A stretch of DNA of 64,000 nucleotides from Azospirillum sp. SYSU D00513. GTDB lineage: Bacteria > Pseudomonadota > Alphaproteobacteria > Azospirillales > Azospirillaceae. Positions within the stretch are counted from its first letter, which is position 1; each line of letters opens with the position of its first letter. Shown piece after piece: positions 43,842 to 51,456 of this stretch. Made by a program: the position numbers and the translations under genes. Where the stretch lies: contig NZ_JAFIQV010000032.1 of the NCBI RefSeq assembly GCF_017356015.1, forward strand, positions 29,999-93,998, read 5' to 3'. Below the pieces are notes generated by a model, which saw only the letters and a list, made by a program, of their open reading frames with translations, did no database searches and was not told the origin of the DNA.

Positions 43842-45023
43842 CTATACGTTGTCCAGCTCCGCCAGCCCGCGCGCGATCCGCCGGGTGACCGGCGGCAGGC
43901 GGCCCAGCACGGCCAGCGCGCCGTTGCGCAAGCTCCGCGCCGGGGCGGAGGAGAGGGTGGCCGTGCGGGTCATGACGTCGGTGAAGCCGACGACCCGCCC
44001 CGCGATGGCGCGGCGCCGGGCGGCCCAGGCATCCAGCCCCTCCTCCCCGCCGGTCCGCAGCGCCTGGGCCAGCGGTTCGGCGAGCGACACGGCGTCCTGG
44101 ATGCCGGTGTTCATGCCCTGGCCGCCGGCCGGGCTGTGCAGGTGGGCGGCGTCGCCGCAAAGCAGCACCCGCCGCCGGCGCATCGTGGCCGCGAGCCGGT
44201 GGTGGACCCGGAAACGGGAACTCCAGACCATCTCCCGCAGGCGCGCCTCGGCGGCTTCGGGACCCCGCTCTCGCAGGATGCGCTGGACGTCGCCCGGCCG
44301 CGGCGCTTCCGGCGCGGACTCCACCGTCGCGACGATACGGAAGCGGTCGTCGGGAAGCGGCGCCACCACCATCAGCCCGCCGGGCACCAGGAAAAGGCTG
44401 ACCTCCTCGCGCGGGAACGGCCAGTCCATCCGCAGGTCGGCCAGCACGAAGTCCTGGCCGTAGGTGCCGCCCTCGAACGCGATGCCAGCTTCCGTCCGGA
44501 CGAGGCTGTGCGCGCCGTCGCAGCCGGCCAGCCAGCGGGCGCGGACGGTCCGGCGCACGCCGTTCCGGACGATCACGGCGAGAACGCCGTCGCCGTCCTC
44601 TTGCAGCGACGCCAGCTCCGCCGGGCGCAGGACGCCGCCGCCGAGCGCCCGCAGCCGGGCGAGCAGCGCCGCCTCCGTCCGGTCCTGCGGGCACATGAGG
44701 GTGAAGGGATAGTGCGTGGGAAGGCCGGCGAAGGGCACCGACAGCAGCACCCGCGACCGGTCCCGCACGCGGAAGACCGGCACGCGGATTCCCTGCGCCA
44801 GCAAATCCGGCGTGACGCCCAGCGGCTCCAGCACCTCCAGCGTGCGGGCGTGCACGGCAGCGGCGCGCGAGGTGTTCGCCCCTTCCGCCTGCCGGTCGAT
44901 CAACAGCGCCGCGACACCAAGCCGCCGGAGCGCCAGGGCCAGCGCGAGCCCGGTCGGCCCCGCGCCGGCGATCAGCACGTCGGTTTCCTCAGGAATGTCG
45001 GTCCGTTCCGGACTGTCCGTCAT
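43842..45023 (-). CDS. FAD-dependent monooxygenase (PheA/TfdB family)
   Basis: A 393 aa class A flavoprotein aromatic hydroxylase-like enzyme. FAD sites: VLIAGAGPTGLALALALRRLG (GxGxxG), LAGCDGAHSLVR (DG motif) and LLCGDAAHLHSPAGGQGMNTGIQDA (GD motif). The ring-hydroxylating substrate is unknown. ATG 45023 has GGGAGG 6 bases upstream; the longer frame to 45095 adds a proline/arginine-rich extension with no site. It is divergent from the beta-hydroxyacid dehydrogenase gene, 89 bases apart. Confidence 0.92.
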   Translation of the reverse strand: MTDSPERTDIPEETDVLIAGAGPTGLALALALRRLGVAALLIDRQAEGANTSRAAAVHARTLEVLEPLGVTPDLLAQGIRVPVFRVRDRSRVLLSVPFAGLPTHYPFTLMCPQDRTEAALLARLRALGGGVLRPAELASLQEDGDGVLAVIVRNGVRRTVRARWLAGCDGAHSLVRTEAGIAFEGGTYGQDFVLADLRMDWPFPREEVSLFLVPGGLMVVAPLPDDRFRIVATVESAPEAPRPGDVQRILRERGPEAAEARLREMVWSSRFRVHHRLAATMRRRRVLLCGDAAHLHSPAGGQGMNTGIQDAVSLAEPLAQALRTGGEEGLDAWAARRRAIAGRVVGFTDVMTRTATLSSAPARSLRNGALAVLGRLPPVTRRIARGLAELDNV

Positions 45024-45112
45024 GGCTGCCTCCCGTGGCCTCCGCTGGAAGGACAACAGCCGATCCGGCACCTTGTTGGGAGCGGGAACGATCAAACGGA
45101 CGGGAGCGTGGC

Positions 45113-45988
45113 ATGGACATCGGTTTCGTGGGGCTGGGCGGCATGGGCCGTGGCATGGCGGCCAACCTCGTCAAGGCGGGGCATCGCGTGCGGGTGTGGA
45201 ACCGCTCATCCGGGCCGGCGGAGGAGATGCGCGCGGCGGGAGCCGAGCCGGTCGCCCGCGTCGAGGACGCCATGCAGGGCGAGGCGGTGCTGTCCATCCT
45301 GGCAGACGACAGCGCCATGCGCGACGTGTTCCTGGCGGGCGGCGCGCTGGACCGGGCGGCGAAGGGGCTGATCCACGTGAACATGGCGACCGTTTCCGCC
45401 GCCTTCGTGCGGGAACTGATGGCCGCCCACGCGGAACGCGGCCTCGGCTATGTCGCCGCCCCGGTGTTCGGGCGGACTGACGTGGCGGCTGCCGGCAAGC
45501 TGAACATCCTGGCGGCGGGCGACCCGGCGGCGGTGGAGCGGGTGCAGCCCTTGCTCGACGCCATGGGGCAGAAGACCTGGCCGCTGGGCGACGACCCCTT
45601 GCGGGCCAACATCGTGAAGATCGCCGGCAACTTCATGATCGCCGCCGCCATCGAATCGATGGGCGAGGCGGTGGCGCTGGGGCGCGGCCACGGCATCGCC
45701 GCCGGCGACCTGCTGGAGATCATGACAAACACCCTCTTCTCCTCCCCGGTTTACAAGGGGTATGGCGGGATCATCACGGAGGAACGCTACGACCCGGCGG
45801 CTTTCAAGCTGACGCTCGGGCTGAAGGACGTGCGGCTGGCGCTGGCGGCTGGCGATGCGGCCAACGTGCCGCTGCCGCTCGCCAGCCTGCTGCGCGACGG
45901 CTTTCTGGAAGCGGTCGCCCATGGCGACGCCGACAAGGACTGGGCAGCACTCGCCAGGGTTTCCGCCCGCCGGGCCGGGCTGGACTGA
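45113..45988 (+). CDS. NAD(P)-dependent beta-hydroxyacid dehydrogenase family protein
   Basis: A 291 aa enzyme related to 3-hydroxyisobutyrate dehydrogenase and GLYR1. An N-terminal Rossmann fold (IGFVGLGGMGRGMAANLVKAGHRVRVWNRS) contains the GxGxxG nucleotide site. GYVAAPVFGR is the substrate-binding segment and NIVKIAGNFMIAAAIESMGEAVALG holds the catalytic lysine. The C-terminal helical domain is of normal length. GGGAG precedes the ATG at 45113. Exact substrate unknown. Confidence 0.91.
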   Translation: MDIGFVGLGGMGRGMAANLVKAGHRVRVWNRSSGPAEEMRAAGAEPVARVEDAMQGEAVLSILADDSAMRDVFLAGGALDRAAKGLIHVNMATVSAAFVRELMAAHAERGLGYVAAPVFGRTDVAAAGKLNILAAGDPAAVERVQPLLDAMGQKTWPLGDDPLRANIVKIAGNFMIAAAIESMGEAVALGRGHGIAAGDLLEIMTNTLFSSPVYKGYGGIITEERYDPAAFKLTLGLKDVRLALAAGDAANVPLPLASLLRDGFLEAVAHGDADKDWAALARVSARRAGLD

Positions 45989-46094
45989 GCGGAGGGCTGC
46001 GGATCGGCGGGGGAAAACCGGCGGCACCGGCGGCTTTGTGTTTCCGGACCGCCGGCCCGGTGCATTAGGGTGCCGCCTCCAGAAGAGGAAGACC

Positions 46095-46454
46095 ATGGCC
46101 GACGATCTGAAATGCCCGCAGTGCGACTCCGAACATGTCTACCAGGACGGCAGCCTGTGGATCTGCCCGGAGTGCGCGCATGAATGGAACCCGCAAGCCG
46201 TGGCGTCCGGCTCCGGAACGGAGGCCGCTGAGGAACGGGACGTGCGGGATGCCAACGGGAATCCGCTCAGCGACGGCGACAGCGTGACCGTGATCAAGGA
46301 CCTGAAGGTCAAGGGGTCGTCCCTGGTCGTCAAGGGCGGGACCAAGGTGAAGAACATCCGGCTGGTGGAGGGCGCCGACGGGCACGACATCGCCTGCAAG
46401 ATCGACGGGATCGGCGCGATGAACCTGAAGTCGGAGTTCGTCAAGAAGGCCTGA
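46095..46454 (+). CDS. yjdM: YjdM/PhnA family zinc-ribbon protein
   Basis: A 119 aa protein with an N-terminal zinc ribbon (CPQC ... CPEC) and a C-terminal beta barrel (GDSVTVIKDLKVKGSSLVVKGGTKVKNIRL). This is the YjdM/PhnA family, originally linked to alkylphosphonate genes though its function is not established; no phosphonate genes lie nearby. The middle linker here is acidic (SGTEAAEERD). ATG at 46095 is preceded by GAAGAGGAA. Confidence 0.93.
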   Translation: MADDLKCPQCDSEHVYQDGSLWICPECAHEWNPQAVASGSGTEAAEERDVRDANGNPLSDGDSVTVIKDLKVKGSSLVVKGGTKVKNIRLVEGADGHDIACKIDGIGAMNLKSEFVKKA

Positions 46455-46484
46455 CGGAACGGCAGGCCTACGGGCGCTTGGCGT

Positions 46485-46673
46485 CTACGCCCCCGGACCG
46501 TCCGCCTTGTTGAACAGCCACGGATGCATGGCGCTCGCCCGCGCCTGGATCAGGGCGAGCGCGCCGCCCCGCATGCGGACGCATGACGTTCCATAGATCC
46601 CTCGCAACCGCTGCCACGCGCGCATGTGCCACTCCCCCGGCTGAAAGCCCGGGGGGAGCACAGCAACATCCAT
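46485..46673 (-). CDS. Possible small protein, unrecognised
   Basis: A 62-codon frame beginning MDVAVLPPGFQPGEWHMRAW and ending MHPWLFNKADGPGA, rich in tryptophan, arginine and methionine, directly downstream of the SMR exporter gene (21 bases). It has no canonical ribosome site, and no family is recognised. It may be translated from the exporter transcript or be non-coding; coding potential is unproven. Confidence 0.3.
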   Translation of the reverse strand: MDVAVLPPGFQPGEWHMRAWQRLRGIYGTSCVRMRGGALALIQARASAMHPWLFNKADGPGA

Positions 46674-46693
46674 GCCGGGATGGCGGCATCCGG

Positions 46694-47014
46694 TCAGTGC
46701 GGTGCCGCCAGCTTCAGCCCGACGATGCCCGCGAGGATCAGGCCGATGCAGGCCAGCCGGACGGCGTCGGCCGGCTCGTTGTAGAGCAGGATGCCGAGAA
46801 GCGCCGTGCCGACCGTGCCGATGCCGGTCCACACCGCGTAGGCGATGCTCAGCGGCAGGGTCTTGAGCGCGAGGCCTAGCATGCCGAGGCTCGCCACCAT
46901 GGAGGCGAGCGTGAGCAGCGTCGGGATCGGGCGGGTGAAGCCGTTGGTGTATTTCAGGCCGACCGCCCAGCCCACCTCCAGCAGGCCGGCGACGAAGAGA
47001 ATGAACCAGGACAT
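46694..47014 (-). CDS. sugE: SMR family guanidinium exporter SugE/Gdx
   Basis: A 106 aa four-helix small multidrug resistance protein of the SugE/Gdx branch. MSWFILFVAGLLEVGWAVGLKYTNGFTRP contains the essential Glu in LLEVGWA, with the W-x-V-G-L-K-Y-T-N-G-F pattern of SugE rather than EmrE. It functions as an antiparallel dimer exporting guanidinium in exchange for protons. The guanidine-II riboswitch candidate at 47037-47086 just upstream supports the guanidinium role. Start ATG 47014; a frame upstream of it reads through the riboswitch and is not coding. Confidence 0.94.
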   Translation of the reverse strand: MSWFILFVAGLLEVGWAVGLKYTNGFTRPIPTLLTLASMVASLGMLGLALKTLPLSIAYAVWTGIGTVGTALLGILLYNEPADAVRLACIGLILAGIVGLKLAAPH

Positions 47015-47036
47015 GGAAGGGTCTTCTGACCGGAGA

Positions 47037-47086
47037 CCGGGTCGTCCCGGCCGGGGCTCCCGGATCGGAGGCGGGGTCGTCCCCGC
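47037..47086 (-). promoter_or_regulatory. Guanidine-II (mini-ykkC) riboswitch
   Basis: On the minus strand, two tandem hairpins each have the loop ACGA: GCGGGG-ACGA-CCCCGC (47086-47071) and CCGGG-ACGA-CCCGG (47050-47037), separated by 20 bases, ending 22 bases before the sugE start. Paired hairpins with ACGR loops are the defining structure of the guanidine-II riboswitch, whose ligand binding turns on guanidinium-export genes. Confidence 0.92.
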
Positions 47087-47175
47087 GGAAGCAGTGTCCA
47101 AATACTAGGCATATAGAGCCCAACATCAAGGCATTTGACCAACGGGACACCCGACCGGAAGCGCGGCGGCGCGGC

Positions 47176-48078
47176 CTAGCGCAGGCCCGGCACGAGCGAC
47201 TGGTGCGCGCCGACGCCCGCCAGCACGCCGGAGGCCGAGGCCAATGTGGCGTTGTGCCGGGGGCTCGCGGCGTCGCCGGCGCCGTAGATGCCGGGCACCG
47301 TGGTTTCCTGCCAGCCGTCCACACGCAGGTATGGACCGGCCGGCCCCTCCTCGAAGGCGCAGCCGAGGTCGGCCGCGAGCGGGCTCGCCATGCTGGTCTT
47401 GGGCGCCGTGAAAACAGCCCCGACCGTCACCACCCGGCCGTCGGCGAGGCGGACGCCTTCTAGGTCGGGCGCCCGGCCCAGCAGTTCCACGACCGGGCTT
47501 CGCTCGATCCGCACGCCGCGCGCGGCGAGACGGGCCGCCTGCTCCGCCTCCGGTTCGAACCGCCCTTGCGTGAAATAGGTGGTCGGCCCCCAGTCGGGGA
47601 TCAGCGCGGCTTGGTGCGCCGAGAAGGGCTGGCTGGCGACGACGCCCAGGGGCTGGCCGGACACTTCATAGCCGTGGCAGTAGGGGCAGTGCAGGACCGT
47701 CACGCCCCAGCGTTCCGCCATGCCGGGGATCGGCGGCAGCTCGTCCCGCAGCCCGGTGGCGAGGACCAGCCGCGCCGCCCGCTCCTCCCGCCCATCGCCC
47801 AGGGCCACGGTGAAGCCCTCCGCCACCGCGTGGGCGGCGGTGGCCTCGCCCCGGACGAACTCGACCGTCGGGTAGACGCCGAGCTGCCGGACCGCCTCGC
47901 GCATGATGGCGTGGGGCGGCATGCCGTCCTGGCCGAGGAAGCCGTGGGAGGCCTCCGCGAAGCGGTTGCGCGGCAGGCCGGCGTCCACCACCAGGATCCG
48001 GCGGCGGGCGCGGGCGAGCTGCATGGCCGCGGACAGGCCGGCGAAGCTGCCGCCGATGATGATCGCATCATAGGACAT
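47176..48078 (-). CDS. Thioredoxin-reductase-like NAD(P)/FAD oxidoreductase
   Basis: A 300 aa pyridine-nucleotide-disulfide type flavoprotein. FAD site IIIGGSFAGLSAAMQLARARRR, redox motif HCPYCHGYE (C-x-x-C) and C-terminal GIYGAGDA. The length and C-x-x-C position match the thioredoxin-reductase-like group often paired with Rrf2 or similar regulators. ATG 48078 begins MSYDAIIIGG; upstream codons are not preceded by a site. Divergent from an Rrf2-type regulator, with palindromes between that are likely its operators. Confidence 0.91.
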   Translation of the reverse strand: MSYDAIIIGGSFAGLSAAMQLARARRRILVVDAGLPRNRFAEASHGFLGQDGMPPHAIMREAVRQLGVYPTVEFVRGEATAAHAVAEGFTVALGDGREERAARLVLATGLRDELPPIPGMAERWGVTVLHCPYCHGYEVSGQPLGVVASQPFSAHQAALIPDWGPTTYFTQGRFEPEAEQAARLAARGVRIERSPVVELLGRAPDLEGVRLADGRVVTVGAVFTAPKTSMASPLAADLGCAFEEGPAGPYLRVDGWQETTVPGIYGAGDAASPRHNATLASASGVLAGVGAHQSLVPGLR

Positions 48079-48130
48079 AGGTTGATCCCCTCTCTCCGTT
48101 GGCGGCCGAAGCGCCCGGCCCGCTCTCGCA

Positions 48131-48201
48131 TCTTGATAAGTTACGTAAACGGGCACGGTCAAGCCTTCCCGTAACTTTTCTTGTTGCGTATTTATCGGCG
48201 C
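48131..48201. promoter_or_regulatory. Operator candidate region for the Rrf2 regulator
   Basis: Palindrome TTACGTAA (48141-48148) sits inside a larger inverted repeat AAGTTACG (48138-48145) / CGTAACTT (48170-48177). A further GTTGCGTA-like half site follows at about 48185-48191. It lies between the divergent TrxR-like and Rrf2 genes and is AT-richer than the flanks, consistent with shared promoters under Rrf2 control. Confidence 0.6.
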
Positions 48202-48245
48202 GCTATCCTCGGGGGCGCCGGAACGAGCGGGACGATGTGGGAACG

Positions 48246-48701
48246 ATGAGGAACGACAGCCGCCTGTCGCGCATGCTGCATGTGCTGATCCACATGGACC
48301 GGCAGGGGGAGCGCGCCACGTCGGAGACGATCGCGGGCATGCTGAACACCAACCCCGTCGTGGTCCGCCGGACCATGGCCGGGCTGCGCGACCAGGGCTA
48401 TGTGCGGTCGGAGAAGGGCCATGGCGGCGGCTGGACGCTCGCCCGCCCGCTGGAGGAGATCACCCTGCTGGACATCCACCGGGCGCTCGGCAACCCGTCC
48501 GTCTTCGCCATCGGGCCGGCCGACGACCAGCCGGACTGCCTCGTGGAGCAGGCCGTCAACGCGGCGTTGGCCGACGCCCTGCGGGAGGCGGAGGCGATGC
48601 TGCTGGCGCGCTTCGGCCAGGTCACGCTGGCCGACCTCGCCCGCGACTTCGACCGGCGCTTCGGCGCGTCCGGACGCCCGCCGCTCCAGGACGAGGGCTG
48701 A
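48246..48701 (+). CDS. Rrf2 family transcriptional regulator
   Basis: A 151 aa Rrf2-type winged-helix protein: SRLSRMLHVLIHMDRQGERATSETIAGMLNTNPVVVRRTMAGLRDQGYVRSEKGHGGGWTLARPLEEITLLDIHRALG is the family pattern. The C-terminal part has only one cysteine (QPDCLVEQ), so it lacks the three-cysteine iron-sulfur site of IscR or NsrR and resembles YwnA-type or single-Cys redox sensors. Divergent from the TrxR-like gene, which it probably regulates together with itself. The ATG at 48246 follows GGGAACG. Confidence 0.91.
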   Translation: MRNDSRLSRMLHVLIHMDRQGERATSETIAGMLNTNPVVVRRTMAGLRDQGYVRSEKGHGGGWTLARPLEEITLLDIHRALGNPSVFAIGPADDQPDCLVEQAVNAALADALREAEAMLLARFGQVTLADLARDFDRRFGASGRPPLQDEG

Positions 48702-48822
48702 ACCCGCCTCCGCGCCCCTGCCATGCGGGCGGCCGGGCGGTGACAAAGCGCCGCGCCGCCCTGTTCTTCCCGCGCAACACGCCCCGGACCGGATCCGGGG
48801 CCAACCCGCGGGAGCCCGGCCG

Positions 48823-50583
48823 ATGGCGCAGAACACCTCCGACATCCTGATCGAAACGCTCATCGAATGGGGCGTGGACACCGTCTTCGGCATGCCGGGC
48901 GACGGCATCAACGGGATCATGGAGGCCCTGCGCACGCGGCAGGACCGCATCCGCTTCGTGCAGGCCCGGCACGAGGAGGCGGCGGCCTTCATGGCCTGCG
49001 CCTACGCGAAATGGTCCGGCAAGCTCGGCTGCTGCCTTGCCACCACCGGGCCGGGCGGGGTGCATCTGCTGAACGGGCTGTACGACGCGAAGTTCGACCG
49101 CGCGCCGGTCATAGCCATCACCGGCCTGCCCTATCAGGACCTGAACCAGACCTACACCCAGCAGGACATCGACCACACGCGGCTGTTCACCGACGCCACG
49201 GCCTATTCGGCGCAGATCTTCAGCGCCGCCCATGTGCAGAACGCCGTGTCGCTGGCCTGCCGGACGGCTCTGTCCAACCGCGCCGCCACCCATGTCGCCG
49301 TGCCCGCCGACGTGCAGGAGCAGTCCGTCGAGGAGGCGCAATTCTCCCCCCGCAACAAGCCGGGCCACACCAGCACCGCCTATGTGGAGTCCGCCCGCGA
49401 GCCGACGGAGGACGCCATCGCCCGCGCGGCGGAGGTGCTGAACGCCGGCAAGAAGGTGATGATCCTGGCCGGCCAGGGCGCCTTCGGCGCGGGCGATGAG
49501 CTGCTGCGCACGGCGGAACTGCTTGGGGCACCCATCGCCAAGGCGCTGCTCGGCAAGGCGGTGCTGCCCGACGGCCACCCCCACGTCACCGGCGGCGTCG
49601 GCTATCTCGGCACTCGCCCGTCGCAGCTGGGGCTGGAGGAGTGCGATACGCTGCTGATCGTCGGCTCCAGCTTCCCCTACATCGAATATTACCCCAAGCC
49701 CGGACAGGCGCGGGCGGTGCAGATCGACCTGGACCCCACCCGCATCAGCCTGCGCTACCCGGCCGAGGCGGCGGTCGTCGGCGACGTGGCCAAGAGCCTG
49801 CGCGCCCTGAACGAGAAGCTGCAACGCAAGTCCGACCGCACGTTCCTGGAGCGCGTCCAGGCCGCCAAGGCGGAGTGGCTGCGGTCGCTGGAGGAGGGAG
49901 CCGACCGGCCGGGCGAGCCGATGAAGCCCCAGCGCGTCGTGCGCGACCTCGACCGGCGGCTGGCCGACGACGCCATCATCGTCACGGACTGCGGCCACAA
50001 CACCGGCCTCGCCGCCCAATATGTGACGATCCGGGGAACGCAGAAATTCGGCGTGTCCGGCACCCTCGCCTCCATGGGGGCCGGCGTGCCCTACGCCATC
50101 GCGGCGGCGCTCGCCTTCCCCGGCCGGCAGGTGGTGGCCTGCGTCGGCGACGGCGGCCTCGCCATGTCGCTGGGGGAGCTGGCGACCTGCCGGCGCTATG
50201 GCCTGCCGGTGAAGGTGATCGTCATCAACAACTCCACGCTCGGCCAGATCAAGTGGGAGCAGATGATGTTCCTCGGCAACCCGGAATTCGGCTGCGACCT
50301 GCAGCCCATCGACTTCGCCAAGGTCGCGGAGGGGCTGGGGCTTAAAGGCTACCGGATCGAGCGGTCCGAGGATTGCGCGGCCATCCTCGACCGCGCCTTC
50401 GCCGAGCCGGGGCCGGTGCTGGTGGACGCCGTCGTTGACCAGTGGGAACCCATGCTGCCGCCCAAGCGCCGCGAGGAATACATGAAGCACCTGCAACAGG
50501 CGCTGGACGCCGGCACGCCCGGCCGCGAGCAGATCGAACGCGCTCTCTCGGAGGAACCGGCGCGGACGGCGGTGAAGGAGTGA
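48823..50583 (+). CDS. Thiamine-diphosphate enzyme (pyruvate oxidase/acetolactate-synthase-like)
   Basis: A 586 aa ThDP-dependent enzyme with the three usual domains. Pyrimidine domain: FGMPGDGINGIMEALRTRQDRIRFVQARHEEAAAFMACAYAKW, with catalytic Glu. Central domain about 200-340. PP domain: CVGDGGLAMSLGELATCRRYGLPVKVIVINNSTLGQIKWEQMMF, the GDG...NN ThDP/Mg site. Its domain order matches acetolactate synthase and pyruvate oxidase; which reaction it catalyses is not decided. GGGAG precedes the ATG at 48823. It follows the Rrf2 gene by 121 bases. Confidence 0.93.
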   Translation: MAQNTSDILIETLIEWGVDTVFGMPGDGINGIMEALRTRQDRIRFVQARHEEAAAFMACAYAKWSGKLGCCLATTGPGGVHLLNGLYDAKFDRAPVIAITGLPYQDLNQTYTQQDIDHTRLFTDATAYSAQIFSAAHVQNAVSLACRTALSNRAATHVAVPADVQEQSVEEAQFSPRNKPGHTSTAYVESAREPTEDAIARAAEVLNAGKKVMILAGQGAFGAGDELLRTAELLGAPIAKALLGKAVLPDGHPHVTGGVGYLGTRPSQLGLEECDTLLIVGSSFPYIEYYPKPGQARAVQIDLDPTRISLRYPAEAAVVGDVAKSLRALNEKLQRKSDRTFLERVQAAKAEWLRSLEEGADRPGEPMKPQRVVRDLDRRLADDAIIVTDCGHNTGLAAQYVTIRGTQKFGVSGTLASMGAGVPYAIAAALAFPGRQVVACVGDGGLAMSLGELATCRRYGLPVKVIVINNSTLGQIKWEQMMFLGNPEFGCDLQPIDFAKVAEGLGLKGYRIERSEDCAAILDRAFAEPGPVLVDAVVDQWEPMLPPKRREEYMKHLQQALDAGTPGREQIERALSEEPARTAVKE

Positions 50584-50673
50584 CGGGAAGGGACAAGATC
50601 GGCGCGTTCATGGCCGCACGCGCCGGCGCGATAACCCGACGTTCAGGGCTCCGGAACACGTCCCGCCTCCGCG

Positions 50674-50937
50674 TCAGGACGTGAGCAAGTACCCATGCCC
50701 GAAACGCTCCGTGAGGTCGCGGATGAGGTCCGCTTCCCGAGCGGTGAGGTGCTCTTTATCGACGTGCCGCCAGTTCCGCTCATAAAGGGCGAACGCTTCC
50801 TCGGCGTCGATCGGGCGGGCAGGATCACGGTTCCAGGCAAGCAGAGCCAGTTCCGGGTAGTCGGCGGGCACGACGACCCCATGCGTGATCCGAGCAATCA
50901 TCTTTCCAAGATAGGTGGACCAAACCCGGCGGGCCAT
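50674..50937 (-). CDS. Small hypothetical protein
   Basis: An 87 aa mostly helical protein (MARRVWSTYLGKMIARITHGVVVPADYPELALLAWNRDP ... HLTAREADLIRDLTERFGHGYLLTS). The aromatic-rich start and the regular spacing of charged residues suggest a real gene, but I recognise no family. It lies convergent with the ThDP enzyme gene, with no operon partner. Confidence 0.6.
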   Translation of the reverse strand: MARRVWSTYLGKMIARITHGVVVPADYPELALLAWNRDPARPIDAEEAFALYERNWRHVDKEHLTAREADLIRDLTERFGHGYLLTS

Positions 50938-51025
50938 ACAGCCGAATGAAAAGGCCCGCCGTGCCCGCCTCCTATCCCGAGGCGGCCACGGCGGGCCATG
51001 TGCATCACCTACCGCCCGTCCGCGC

Positions 51026-51439
51026 TCAGTCCGGATCGAGCTGCTTCTGCGCCTCCGCCACGGCCTCGTCGCACTTGGCGGCGTTGCCCTGCTGGTCGAA
51101 GCTCTTGGCCTGGTTCAGCGAGGCCTTGGCCTGCATGACGCGGTCGCCGGCGCCGCCCGCGTTCTCGGCGGAGCGGACGGCGCCGGCTTCCTTGTTCTCC
51201 TTCTGGTAGGGGACGGCGGGCGCCCCGACGGGAACGTCCTTGTTCTCGGCGTGGATGGCCTGCCCCTCGCGGGCGCCGGCGACGCCCTGGCCGGCGGAGG
51301 AGGTGGAGATGGCGGATTCCGCCGCCTCGTCCAGCTTGGCCTCCAGTGCGGTTATCCGCTCCGTGCAGGAGGCGGCGAGGACCGGGCCGCAGGCGAGGAG
51401 CCCGGCGAAGGCGGCCGCGAGAGTGAGGGCTGGCTTCAT
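51026..51439 (-). CDS. Secreted small protein of unknown function
   Basis: A 137 aa exported protein: signal MKPALTLAAAFAGLLACGPVLAA, then CTERITALEAKLDEAAESAISTSSAGQGVAG, a helical stretch and a C-terminal AKASLNQAKSFDQQGNAAKCDEAVAEAQKQLDPD with one further cysteine, so a disulfide is plausible. GGGAG lies before the ATG at 51439. It is 17 bases after the molybdo-hydroxylase large-subunit stop and so may belong to that operon. Function unknown. Confidence 0.75.
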   Translation of the reverse strand: MKPALTLAAAFAGLLACGPVLAASCTERITALEAKLDEAAESAISTSSAGQGVAGAREGQAIHAENKDVPVGAPAVPYQKENKEAGAVRSAENAGGAGDRVMQAKASLNQAKSFDQQGNAAKCDEAVAEAQKQLDPD

Positions 51440-51456
51440 GACTGGTCTCCCTGCCG

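Noticed and set aside
48622..50496. Long frame antisense to the ThDP enzyme
   Set aside because: Low-complexity composition with no motifs; the sense strand encodes a well-conserved enzyme.
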